DNA from: Methylorubrum rhodinum
Lineage (GTDB): Bacteria; Pseudomonadota; Alphaproteobacteria; Rhizobiales; Beijerinckiaceae
DNA: 64,000 nucleotides
Direction of reading: 5' to 3'
Assembly: GCF_014199935.1 (NCBI RefSeq)
Contig: NZ_JACHOP010000010.1
Location: 101,192-165,191, forward strand
Both the position numbers and the translations under genes were made by a program. Numbering within the stretch: position 1 is the stretch's first letter; each line of letters opens with the position of its first letter. This document shows positions 54,626-64,000 of the stretch, one piece after another. The notes beneath the pieces are model-generated. The model ran no database searches. It was not told the origin of the DNA and worked only from the letters and a program-made list of their open reading frames with translations.

Positions 54626-56368
54626 GTGACACCCTGGAACCAAGTCTACGATCCGTTCGGGAGCCAATGGCTCTCGACCTTCATGGCCTCGCTGCCGGTC
54701 ATCGCCCTGCTGGGCATGATCGCCAGCGGTAAGATCAAGGTCCACATCGCCGCCGTCCTGGCGCTGATCGTCGCCTTCCTCGTGGCGGTGGTGGCCTTCG
54801 GCATGCCGACCGACCTCGCGGTCCGCGCGACCATCCTCGGCATGGTCACGGGCATGTTCCCGATCGGCTGGATCATCCTGAACGTGATCTTCCTCTACCG
54901 CCTGACGGTGGAGAAGGGCTGGTTCGGAACCCTTCAGCAATCGGTCGCGGGCATCACCGAGGATCGGCGCATCCAGCTCCTGCTGGTGGCCTTCGCCTTC
55001 GGCGCCTTCTTCGAGGGCGCGGGCGGCTTCGGCACCCCGGTCGCCGTCACCGGCGCCATCCTGATCGGGCTGGGCTTCTCGCCGCTGGCCGCATCCGGCC
55101 TCTCGCTCATCGCCAACACCGCCCCCGTGGCCTACGGCGCGCTGGGCGCTCCCGTTCAGGGGCTGGCCTCGGTGACGGGCTACGACCCCTACGTGCTCGG
55201 CGCCATGATCGGCCGTCAGCTGCCGTTCTTCTCGGTGATCGTGCCGTTCTGGCTGATCTGGGTGTTCGCGGGCTTCCGCGGCATGATCGCGATCTGGCCG
55301 CCGATCGCCGTCTGCGGCATCTCGTTCGCCCTCGCGCAGTTCCTGATCTCGAACTTCATCAACCCCTGGATCGTCGACATCGGCGCCTCGCTCGCCTCCA
55401 TGGGCGCGCTCGTGCTGTTCCTGAAGTTCTGGCGCCCGGCCCAGGTCTGGACCTCGCCCGCGCTTCGCGGCCACGATCCCTCGCTCGGCTACGGCGCGCC
55501 CAAGCCGGCGTCCCTCGGCGCGGGCGTGCCGAGCGACCTGCCGAAGGTCAATCTCGGGGGCCGCACCGCCACCTCGCGGGAGATCTTCATGGCCTGGGTG
55601 CCGTGGATCATCCTCTCGATCATCGTCGCGATCTGGGGCACCGGCTGGTTCAAGGGCATCGTCAACCCGATCTTCTCGTGGAAGTACGAGGTGCCGGGCC
55701 TGCACAACATGATCATGAAGGTGCCGCCGGTGGAGGCGAAGCCGAAGGCCGAGGCCGCGATCTTCAACTTCACCTACATGTCCTACACCGGCACGGGCGT
55801 GCTGTTCGCCGCGATCATCTCCGGCTTCATCATGCGCTTCTCGCCGCTGCGCCTGATCACCGCCTATTTCGAGACGATCTGGGTGCTGCGCTACTCGCTC
55901 ATCACCATCGCGGCGATGCTGGCGCTGGGCGTGCTCACCCGCTACGCGGGCGTCGACGCCACGCTCGGCCTCGCGTTCGCCGGAACCGGCATCCTCTACC
56001 CGTTCTTCGGCACGCTGCTCGGGTGGCTGGGCGTCGCGCTGACGGGCTCGGACACCGCCTCCAACGTGCTGTTCGGCGGCCTGCAGCGGATCACCTCCGA
56101 GCAGCTCGGCCTGTCGGGCATCCTGATGGCCTCGGCCAACTCCTCGGGCGGCGTGATGGGCAAGATGATCGACGCGCAGTCGATCGTCGTCGCCTCGACC
56201 GCCACCGGGTATTTCGGCCAGGAGAGCAAGATCCTGCGCTTCGTGTTCTGGCACTCGATCGTGCTGGCCTGCCTCGTCGGCGGCCTCGTGATGCTCCAGG
56301 CCTACGTCTACCCGTTCACCGAGATGGTGATCCATCCGCCGGCCGGCCTCGCGCCCGCCGCGCACTGA
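54626..56368 (+). CDS. lctP: L-lactate permease family transporter
   Basis: 580 residues from GTG with about 13-14 membrane segments. GAFFEGAGGFGTPVAVTGAILIGLGF and LGALGAPVQGLASVTG are the LctP signatures. The family takes up lactate or glycolate with protons. No lactate dehydrogenase gene is adjacent. The GTG fits: a GGAGGAGGG ribosome site lies just before it. The strong terminator downstream ends the transcript. Confidence 0.92.
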   Translation: MTPWNQVYDPFGSQWLSTFMASLPVIALLGMIASGKIKVHIAAVLALIVAFLVAVVAFGMPTDLAVRATILGMVTGMFPIGWIILNVIFLYRLTVEKGWFGTLQQSVAGITEDRRIQLLLVAFAFGAFFEGAGGFGTPVAVTGAILIGLGFSPLAASGLSLIANTAPVAYGALGAPVQGLASVTGYDPYVLGAMIGRQLPFFSVIVPFWLIWVFAGFRGMIAIWPPIAVCGISFALAQFLISNFINPWIVDIGASLASMGALVLFLKFWRPAQVWTSPALRGHDPSLGYGAPKPASLGAGVPSDLPKVNLGGRTATSREIFMAWVPWIILSIIVAIWGTGWFKGIVNPIFSWKYEVPGLHNMIMKVPPVEAKPKAEAAIFNFTYMSYTGTGVLFAAIISGFIMRFSPLRLITAYFETIWVLRYSLITIAAMLALGVLTRYAGVDATLGLAFAGTGILYPFFGTLLGWLGVALTGSDTASNVLFGGLQRITSEQLGLSGILMASANSSGGVMGKMIDAQSIVVASTATGYFGQESKILRFVFWHSIVLACLVGGLVMLQAYVYPFTEMVIHPPAGLAPAAH

Positions 56369-56393
56369 GCCGGACCGGCCTCACGCCACACGA

Positions 56394-56427
56394 AAAGGCC
56401 CGCCCCGTTGCCACGGGGCGGGCCTTT
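56394..56427. terminator. Strong bidirectional terminator between lctP and DUF983
   Basis: AAAGGCCCGCCCCG, TTGCCA loop, CGGGGCGGGCCTTT: a 14-bp perfect stem with A-run and T-run at the two ends, so it works for both convergent genes. Confidence 0.9.
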
Positions 56428-56449
56428 CTCGTTTCAGAGGCGGACGGGC

Positions 56450-56869
56450 TCAGGCCGGCCCGGACGCGTCCGGCTTTACGGCCGCCGCCGGGGCGGGCCG
56501 GGCCAGCCGGCCTTCCTCGGCCTTGTGGACGTACTGGCTCGCCACCAGCCAGCCCTTGAAGAAGCGTAAAGGCAGCGTGCAGGTGATCAGCACCACCGGC
56601 AGCGTCAGCACGAAGTGGAGCCAGACCGGCGGGTCGTAGCTCAATTCCAGCCACAGGCCGAAGGCGACCGCGGGGATCGCCGTCGTCATCATCACGAAGA
56701 AGGCCGGGCCGTCCGCCGGGTCGGCGAAGGAGAAGTCGAGCCCGCAATCGTCGCAAGCCGGCGCGACCTCCAAAAAACCCTTGAACAGATGGCCGCGCCC
56801 GCAGCGCGGGCAGGCGCTGCGCGCGGCGCAGGACAGCGGCGACTGGGCGGTATAGGCGGGATCGGGCAT
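56450..56869 (-). CDS. DUF983 family protein
   Basis: 139 residues. Zinc-ribbon-like CPRCGRGHLFKGFLEVAPACDDCG, then two membrane helices (FFVMMTTAIPAVAFGLWLEL and WLHFVLTLPVVLITCTLPLRFF). DUF983 proteins are common in alphaproteobacteria beside cytochrome-oxidase genes; none are present here. Function unknown. Confidence 0.9.
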   Translation of the reverse strand: MPDPAYTAQSPLSCAARSACPRCGRGHLFKGFLEVAPACDDCGLDFSFADPADGPAFFVMMTTAIPAVAFGLWLELSYDPPVWLHFVLTLPVVLITCTLPLRFFKGWLVASQYVHKAEEGRLARPAPAAAVKPDASGPA

Positions 56870-57047
56870 CGAACCTCTCTTCGATCGGGCAACGGAGCCC
56901 GGCCGCGATGGTTCGCCCTCATCACAAGCCCGCGACATCCCGGCAAGGGCCGGCCTCGCCCGGCCGATATTCGCAAGCCCCTCGGGATTAGGCCGGCGGC
57001 GTCGGACGTGCCTTTCCCTGCCCGTCTCCACGCCCACATGCAAAGAG

Positions 57048-57587
57048 ATGTTCCTCCGGCGCGCCCGTCCCGAAAACCTCCTCGACCTGCCCCGGATCGA
57101 GACCGAGCGGCTGGCGATCGTGTCGCTGGAGCGGGCCGACGCGGCGGCGCTCCACCGCCTCACCGACGATCCGGCGATCACCGGCGCCATCGATTTCCTG
57201 CCCGAGCCCTTCACGCTCGCGGATGCCGAGGGGCTGATCGCGGGCGCCCGGCACGGGCGCGACCGCTTCCTCGGAGCGTGGCTGCGCCAAGAGAGAATGA
57301 AGGACAGGACGCTCGCCGGCGTCGTCGGCGCGCATCTGCGGGGGGAGGGCACCATCGAGATCGGCTACTGGGTCGGCGGCGCCGCCCGCGGGCGCGGCTT
57401 GGCCGCCGAGGCGGTGGGCGGCGTGCTCGGCCTGCTGCGCGGCCGCTTCCCGCGCCGGACGATCCTGGCCGAGTGCCGACCCGGCAACGTCGCCTCCTGG
57501 GGGCTGCTGCACAAGCTCGGGTTTCGCGAGACCGGCGCGGAGGGCCACCGTCCGGGCCGGCGCCAGCTCGTGCTGGAGGGTTCCTGA
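57048..57587 (+). CDS. GNAT-family acetyltransferase
   Basis: 179 residues of the RimJ/RimL type. ETERLAIVSLERADAAALHRL, FLPEPFT and the acetyl-CoA loop IEIGYWVGGAARGRGLAAEAVGG with RNVASWGLLHKLGFRETG at the end (read in parts: RPGNVASWGLLHKLGF). Acceptor unknown. The ATG follows family alignment. Confidence 0.86.
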   Translation: MFLRRARPENLLDLPRIETERLAIVSLERADAAALHRLTDDPAITGAIDFLPEPFTLADAEGLIAGARHGRDRFLGAWLRQERMKDRTLAGVVGAHLRGEGTIEIGYWVGGAARGRGLAAEAVGGVLGLLRGRFPRRTILAECRPGNVASWGLLHKLGFRETGAEGHRPGRRQLVLEGS

Positions 57588-57695
57588 CGGGGCCGGCGAT
57601 TGGACGAAAGCACGGGCAGCCATCCTTGCCGAAATGCCCTAGGATTCACGACTGAGACCGGGCCGTCCCGGCCCACCGGAAGGCGTGACCCCGCG

Positions 57696-58415
57696 ATGAT
57701 GGCCAGCGCAGCAACCGATCCGGGCAACGAACCCGCCCCGCGCGCGGGGGAGGGCACCTTGCGTCTCCTCCTCGTCGACGACCATCCGCTGTTCCGCGAG
57801 GCGCTGGCGAGCGCCATCGCGCTGGCCTTCCCCGGCGCCGAGCTGCACGAGGCCGACGGCATCCGCGCGGCCTGCGACATCCTCGACCGCAACGCCGGCA
57901 TCGACCTGACGCTGCTCGATCTCACCATGCAGGGCGTGGCGGGCTTCGACGGGCTCGTCACCATCCGCACCCGCTTTCCCCGCGTGCCGATCCTGATCGT
58001 GTCGGGGCTGGAGGAGCCGCGCATCATGCACGAGGCCCTGCGCCACGGCGCGGCGGGCTTCGTGCCCAAGGCCGTCGACAAGGCGACGCTGACGCGCGCC
58101 ATCTCCGAGGTGCTGGGCGGCGCCCTGTTCATGCCGCCCGACCGCGGGGGCCCGCCCGCCCCCGCCCGCCCCAACAGCCGGAAGCCGCCGCTGGCCGAGC
58201 GCGTCGCCCGGCTGACGCCGCAGCAGATGCGGGTGCTGACGATGATCCGGCAGGGCAAGCTCAACAAGCAGATCGCCCACGAGCTTCAGGTCGGCGACTC
58301 GACCGTGAAGGCCCACGTCTCCGAGATTCTGAGGAAGCTCGAGGTCATCAGCCGCACCCAGATCGTGATCGAGACCGCCTATCTCGATTTTGACCAGACC
58401 GGCGGGGGGTTTTGA
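57696..58415 (+). CDS. LuxR/NarL-family response regulator
   Basis: 239 residues. Receiver domain with LLLVDDHPLFREAL (acid pair), the phosphorylation aspartate in LTLLDLTMQG, and the conserved lysine in GFVPKAV. The C-terminal HTH LTPQQMRVLTMIRQGKLNKQIAHEL and STVKAHVSEILRKL binds DNA. No histidine kinase is adjacent. Two in-frame ATGs (57696, 57699) start the protein; the choice changes one residue. Confidence 0.9.
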   Translation: MMASAATDPGNEPAPRAGEGTLRLLLVDDHPLFREALASAIALAFPGAELHEADGIRAACDILDRNAGIDLTLLDLTMQGVAGFDGLVTIRTRFPRVPILIVSGLEEPRIMHEALRHGAAGFVPKAVDKATLTRAISEVLGGALFMPPDRGGPPAPARPNSRKPPLAERVARLTPQQMRVLTMIRQGKLNKQIAHELQVGDSTVKAHVSEILRKLEVISRTQIVIETAYLDFDQTGGGF

Positions 58416-58443
58416 CGCCCGTTCGGCCGTTCCAACCCACCCA

Positions 58444-58554
58444 CCTCATCCTGAGGTGCTCAGCCGCTGGCTGAGCCTCGAAGGAGGGCTCCAGCCAGCC
58501 GCGCGACCCCTGGAGCCCTCGCTCAAAGCTGCTTCGCAGCACCTCAGGATGAGG
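58444..58554. repeat. Repeat family B, copy 2
   Basis: CCTCATCCTGAGGTGCTCAG at the left, GCACCTCAGGATGAGG at the right, a perfect 16-bp-type inverted pair, with CCTCGAAGGAGGGCTCCAG and CTGGAGCCCTCGCTCAAAGC inside. Downstream of the response regulator gene. Confidence 0.87.
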
Positions 58555-58667
58555 GGAGGATTGGGAAAAACCGCGGCCTGCCGGACGTTATGCAAAAAGA
58601 ATCCGGTCGCCGGACGGTCTTCGATGCACGATAGTGCCGACGTTGGGTGCGGGGCGAGGGGCGTGAC

Positions 58668-59168
58668 ATGGCCGAAGGTGGCGTGGCCGAACCCGGAACC
58701 GGCATCGCACCGGAGGGCCCGTCCGCGCCCGTGACGCTGGCCGACTCGCTGGTGCGCGAGGCCGGCTGGGGCCCGGCGCAGTTCGGCCGGGAGGGGCCGA
58801 ACCCGCCCTACCTGCGCATCGGCGGGCGGCTTCGCCTGTCGCTCTCGGCCTACGAGCCGTGCTTCGCCGCTGTCCACCGCGACCGCGGATTGTTTCGCTC
58901 CAAGGTCGGCATGGCCGACCATCTCGCCAAATACGACGCCCTGATGGTCGATCCGATCGCGTTCGAGGAATGCTTCGGGGCCGGCGAGGGCAACGCGACG
59001 GTGTTCCCCTTCGGCGCGTGGCTCGGCGTCCGCCGGGTCGGCTTCGGCGGGCTGGAGCTGTGGGGCAAGCGCCAGGGCGCCGTGACCCTGCCGCTGGAGC
59101 CGCTGACCGTGGCATCCGCGATCTGGCTGCGGCGGGCGCCGCTTCAGGCGCCGCGCAACATCGACTGA
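58668..59168 (+). CDS. Protein of unknown function
   Basis: 166 residues, soluble, no recognised domain (LADSLVREAGWGPAQFG, YLRIGGRLRLSLSAYEPCF, VSPIAFEECFGAG-like central parts). The 3' end overlaps the convergent LysR gene by 25 nt. Coding bias supports a real gene, but the function cannot be read. Confidence 0.6.
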   Translation: MAEGGVAEPGTGIAPEGPSAPVTLADSLVREAGWGPAQFGREGPNPPYLRIGGRLRLSLSAYEPCFAAVHRDRGLFRSKVGMADHLAKYDALMVDPIAFEECFGAGEGNATVFPFGAWLGVRRVGFGGLELWGKRQGAVTLPLEPLTVASAIWLRRAPLQAPRNID

Positions 59169-59992
59169 ACCGCGGCCTCCAGCGCGCGGGCCGCAGCGGC
59201 GACCGCCGGGGAATGGGCGCGGGCGAACATCACGATCTCGGAGGGCGGGAGCGCAGGCAGGCCGTAGCGCGGTCCCACGTCGCCCATCCGCCCGGAGGCG
59301 ACCGCGCCCATCGGCGCGATGCCGAGGCCCGCCCGCACCGCGGCGACGAGCGCGCTGCAGGAGCCGCCGACGAAGGCCTCGCGCCAGGGCCGGTGGGCGG
59401 CCTCGAGATGGCGCACGGCCATCGAGCGCACGCCGCAATGGGGGCCGAGCGTGACGAGGGGGATCGGCCGGTCCGGCGCGACGACATCCTCCTCGGTGGC
59501 GCGCCAGCCCAGCGGATCGAGCCCCAGCACCTCGCCGTCGGCGCCGCCGGCCTCGCGGCGGATGATCACGGCGTCGAGTTCGCCCTCGTCGAAGGCCGTG
59601 CGGATCGGCTGCGACAGCCCGAGGCGCAGTTCGACCGCGCTGCGGTGGGGAAGCGCGGCGCGCACGTGCCGGATCACGTGCTCCAGCCCGGTGCCGAGCG
59701 CGTGGTCGCTCGCCCCGATGGCGAGGCGGACCGTCGGCGCGTCGTCGAAGCGCGTCGCCGCGTCGTGCGCGGCCATCAGCGCCCGCGCCTTGGCGAGGAA
59801 GGCCACGCCGTCCTCGGTCGGCCGGACGAAGCGGGGCGTGCGCTCCAGAAGCTTGCGGCCGAGCGCCGCCTCCAGCGCCTTGATCCGGGCGCTCACCACC
59901 GGCTGCACCGTGCCGGCGGCCTCCGCCGCTCGCGAAAAGTTGCCGAACTCGACCGCGAGGAGGAACAGCCGCACCGACGCGAGATCGAGCAT
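59144..59992 (-). CDS. LysR-family transcriptional regulator
   Basis: 282 residues. N-terminal winged HTH (LASVRLFLLAVEFGNFSRAAEAAGTVQPVVSARIKALEAALG, read in parts) and a C-terminal periplasmic-binding-type effector domain. Divergent from the tautomerase gene, with a T-N11-A-type site between. Probably regulates the tautomerase and itself. The effector is unknown. Confidence 0.9.
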   Translation of the reverse strand: MLDLASVRLFLLAVEFGNFSRAAEAAGTVQPVVSARIKALEAALGRKLLERTPRFVRPTEDGVAFLAKARALMAAHDAATRFDDAPTVRLAIGASDHALGTGLEHVIRHVRAALPHRSAVELRLGLSQPIRTAFDEGELDAVIIRREAGGADGEVLGLDPLGWRATEEDVVAPDRPIPLVTLGPHCGVRSMAVRHLEAAHRPWREAFVGGSCSALVAAVRAGLGIAPMGAVASGRMGDVGPRYGLPALPPSEIVMFARAHSPAVAAAARALEAAVQSMLRGA

Positions 59993-60002
59993 GATCTATT
60001 TT

Positions 60003-60031
60003 CGCTATGATGATGAGAGTCAATCATAGCG
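60003..60031. promoter_or_regulatory. LysR-type operator (T-N11-A dyad) between lysR and tautomerase
   Basis: CGCTATGAT, 11 nt, ATCATAGCG: perfect 9-bp arms whose inner bases give T-N11-A, the LysR-box core. It lies 11 nt before the LysR start and 58 nt before the tautomerase start, as expected for a divergent LysR-controlled pair. Confidence 0.75.
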
Positions 60032-60088
60032 TTCCATGGGGGTGCGGCAACGGCCAGATTGCTCCTGCGAAACACCCAGGAGGCTCCC

Positions 60089-60493
60089 ATGCCGATGATC
60101 ATCGTCCGCTACGTCACGCCCATGCCCCGTCCCGATCTCCGCCCCCGCATCGCCGAACTCGCCGCGCGGCTCGGCGCGGACAAGCTCGGCAAGGACAGAA
60201 GCGTCACCGCCGTGCTGGTCGAGGAGGCCGATCCGAAGGGCTGGTTCATCGGCGCCAAGAACCCGACCGACGAGGGCCTCTCGGCCTTCTGGATGGACTT
60301 CACGATCACCGCCGGCACCAACACCAAGGCCGAGACCACCGCCTTCGTGAAGGCCGCGTTCGAGGGCATGGAGGCCCTGCTCGGGCGGCTGCACGAGGAA
60401 TGCTACGTGCTGGTCCATGCCGCCGACGGCGACGCCTACGGCTATGGCGGGCGCACCCAGAACGGCCGCTGGGCCGCGGCCCATCCGGGCTGA
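60089..60493 (+). CDS. 4-oxalocrotonate tautomerase-like enzyme
   Basis: 134 residues beginning MPMIIVRYV, so the mature protein has the catalytic N-terminal Pro. The rest (PDLRPRIAELAARLGADKLGKDRSVTAVLVEEADPKGWFIG, read in parts) fits a tautomerase fold. Double-length tautomerases are also known. Paired with the LysR regulator. Substrate unknown. Confidence 0.83.
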   Translation: MPMIIVRYVTPMPRPDLRPRIAELAARLGADKLGKDRSVTAVLVEEADPKGWFIGAKNPTDEGLSAFWMDFTITAGTNTKAETTAFVKAAFEGMEALLGRLHEECYVLVHAADGDAYGYGGRTQNGRWAAAHPG

Positions 60494-60511
60494 GCGCGGG
60501 GCGCGCGGGCC

Positions 60512-62377
<1,866 letters not shown>

Positions 62378-62427
62378 GGCCGCGTTCTGGGGGCGGGCGG
62401 GGGCGAGCGCAAGAGCAGGCGGCACTC

Positions 62428-62544
62428 TCCTCCCCCTTGCCTCCCCCTTGCGGGGAGGAGTTGGAGGTGGGGGTGGTTCAGGAGGAACCACAAAGGTGCC
62501 TTCTGCCCGACCCCCACCCCTACCCCTCCCCGCAAGGGGGAGGG
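62428..62544. repeat. Repeat family C, copy 2
   Basis: CCTCCCCCTTGCGGGGAGGAG near the left and CCCTCCCCGCAAGGGGGAGG at the right are inverted, with GGAGGTGGGGGTGG and CCCCCACCCCTACC between. It sits between the divergent ABC-F and acyl-CoA dehydrogenase genes. Confidence 0.75.
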
Positions 62545-62627
62545 GAATTCGCGCTCTCCGCGAACGTTTTGCCGACTTGAGCGTTCGGTTCCCACGACCA
62601 AACTATGCCGTGGGAGGGTGGGACGCG

Positions 62628-63854
62628 ATGGGCAAGCCCGACATCATGGAGCCGCGCCCGCCGGAACTGCTCTCGCCCTGGCGCACGGAACGCCGCGTCG
62701 CCCTCCAGGCGGAGGCGCGGACCTTCGCCCGCGACGTGGTCCTGCCGCTCGCCGACGAACTCGATCCGCAGAAGGGCGAGATGCCCCGCTCGCTCATCGA
62801 CCAGATGGCGCAGAAGGGCTGGTTCGGCATCACCATCCCCGCCGAGTACGGCGGCATGGGCCTGGGCGTCTTCGAATACTGCCTGATCTCGGAGGAACTC
62901 GCCCGCGCGTGGCTCTCCACCGGCTCGATCCTCGCCCGCGGCCAGGGGCTCGGCACCCAGACGATCGACGACGAGCGCCGCAAGGCGCTGCTCGGTAAGT
63001 CCGCCCGAGGCGAGTGGATCGGCTCGATCGCCTTGTCCGAACCCACCGCCGGCTCGGATCTCGCCGGGGTGCAGACACGGGCCGTGCGCGAGGGCGACTA
63101 TTGGTACCTCACCGGCACCAAGCGCTGGGCCGGTTTCGCGCAAGGCGCGGACTTCATCGAGGTGCTCGCCCGCGTGCGCGACCCGAAACCCGGCGAACCG
63201 CGCTCGGCCGGGCTCGAACCGTTCCTCGTGCTGAAGGAACCCGGCACCTTCCCCGAGGGCATGCAGGGCACGGTGATCGACAAGATCGGCTATCACGGCT
63301 TCCTCACCTTCGAGCTGAAGCTCGACCGGGTGAAGGTGCCCGAGCGCGACCGCCTCACCGGCCTCTACGGCGACGAGGGCGCGGATGCCGATGCCGGCGG
63401 CTTCGCCTCGGTCCAGCGCGGCCTCAACATCGCCCGCGTCCACACCGCGGCCCGCGCGGTCGGCGTCGCCCGCGCGGCGGTCGAGGACTGCACCGCCTAC
63501 CTTCAGGAGCGCGAACAGTTCGGCCGGCCGATCGGCCAGTTCCAGGCCCTGCGCTTCGCGCTCGCCGACATGGCGGCGGAAGTGGCGCAGGCCCGCGCCT
63601 ACTGGTGCCAAGTCGCCCACCTCCTCGACGAGGGCCTGCCCGCCGAGAGCGAGTCGGCGGCGGTGAAGCTTCTCGCCACCGAGATGGCGGTGCGCGTCAC
63701 GAACCAGGCGATGCAGCTCCACGGCGGCAACGGCTACACCACCGAGCGGCGGATCGAGCGCTACTGGCGCGACGCGCGGCTGACCACGATCTTCGAGGGC
63801 ACCAGCGAAATCCAGCGCCGCATCATCAGCGACCGGATGCTGCCGCGGGGGTAA
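62628..63854 (+). CDS. Acyl-CoA dehydrogenase
   Basis: 408 residues. ITIPAEYGGMGLGVFEY, IALSEPTAGSDLAGVQT (FAD/substrate loop), TGTKRWAGFAQGADF, then REQFGRPIGQFQALRFALADM, LHGGNGYTTERRIERYWRDARLTTIFEGTSEIQRRII (catalytic Glu of the EGTSE motif). It oxidises an acyl-CoA using FAD; the chain type cannot be read. The ATG at 62628 fits the family start. Confidence 0.93.
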   Translation: MGKPDIMEPRPPELLSPWRTERRVALQAEARTFARDVVLPLADELDPQKGEMPRSLIDQMAQKGWFGITIPAEYGGMGLGVFEYCLISEELARAWLSTGSILARGQGLGTQTIDDERRKALLGKSARGEWIGSIALSEPTAGSDLAGVQTRAVREGDYWYLTGTKRWAGFAQGADFIEVLARVRDPKPGEPRSAGLEPFLVLKEPGTFPEGMQGTVIDKIGYHGFLTFELKLDRVKVPERDRLTGLYGDEGADADAGGFASVQRGLNIARVHTAARAVGVARAAVEDCTAYLQEREQFGRPIGQFQALRFALADMAAEVAQARAYWCQVAHLLDEGLPAESESAAVKLLATEMAVRVTNQAMQLHGGNGYTTERRIERYWRDARLTTIFEGTSEIQRRIISDRMLPRG

Positions 63855-63916
63855 GGCGGCGGGGCGCGGGTCGAGGCAGCTCACGATCGGCCGCCCCATC
63901 CTCCACCGTCATCAAC

Positions 63917-64000
63917 TCAGTTCGTGGCGACCTGTCGTTTTTCGGCGAAGGCGTCGCGCAGGCGCGCGTTTGCGATGACGATGAGGCGCCGCATGAGGGC
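63917..64000 (-). mobile_element. 3' end of an IS110-family-like transposase
   Basis: 27 codons enter from the right edge on the minus strand: ALMRRLIVIANARLRDAFAEKR then QVATN and stop. LMRRLIVIANARLRD is the C-terminal signature of IS110/IS1111-type DEDD transposases. Only the tail is visible, so the element's bounds and integrity are unknown. Confidence 0.6.

Overview
The window is high-GC, gene-dense DNA of a Rhizobiales-type alphaproteobacterium, most likely Methylobacterium/Methylorubrum. The pointers are about 70% GC by eye, an IscS-SufBCDSTA island behind what look like Irr (ICE) boxes, a malyl-CoA-lyase-type enzyme, DUF6481 and cold-shock genes, an Omp31-type porin and several c-di-GMP proteins. 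No rRNA, tRNA or CRISPR array was seen. Most genes look chromosomal and housekeeping, with small accessory inserts between them.

Layout. 1-5.9 kb: truncated pabB, a RelB/YafQ toxin-antitoxin pair with a palindromic operator, rimO, small genes, hspQ and a CoA-ester lyase. 6-11.8 kb: an exported patatin, a possible winged-helix protein, then a plasmid-type repA with an iteron array and a DnaA-box-like site (an apparent plasmid origin inside the chromosome), then mazG. 12-20.7 kb: an RND efflux pair, an HD-GYP protein, an agmatinase-type ureohydrolase and a GRDP/TIGR04222-like membrane protein. 20.7-27 kb: a GGDEF-EAL protein, coaBC, a two-gene cassette with a PARP/ADP-ribosyltransferase-like protein, ppk2 and a histidine phosphatase. 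27-33 kb: a Pls/PosA-like adenylation-acyltransferase giant, a HigBA-type pair and a DUF5397 gene fused to an antitoxin remnant that ends in a repeat. 33-42 kb: the suf island, with two unusual small genes between sufB and sufC, an Uma2 gene on the opposite strand between sufT and sufA, and repeat elements within it. 42-52 kb: a diguanylate cyclase, a DEAD-box helicase, a porin, a run of small exported or conserved unknowns, a HAD phosphatase, and the DUF6481/cold-shock pair. 52-64 kb: a peptide-deformylase-like protein lacking two metal ligands, Mn catalase, lactate permease, DUF983, GNAT, a LuxR-type regulator, a LysR/tautomerase divergon with a textbook operator, an ABC-F ATPase, an acyl-CoA dehydrogenase and the tail of an IS110-type transposase.

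Four intergenic repeat families recur: A (CCGTCATYGCGAGGCG ends, three copies), B (CCTCATCCTGAGG ends, two full copies and a half copy), C (CCCTCCCCC/GGGGGAGGG, two copies and a fragment) and D (four-hairpin element, two copies between convergent genes). Functionally, the central block makes and delivers Fe-S clusters (also needed by RimO), probably under iron control. Other genes cover c-di-GMP signalling, C1/C2 acyl-CoA and lactate metabolism, peroxide defence and envelope transport. All family names come from reading translated motifs; no database search was run.
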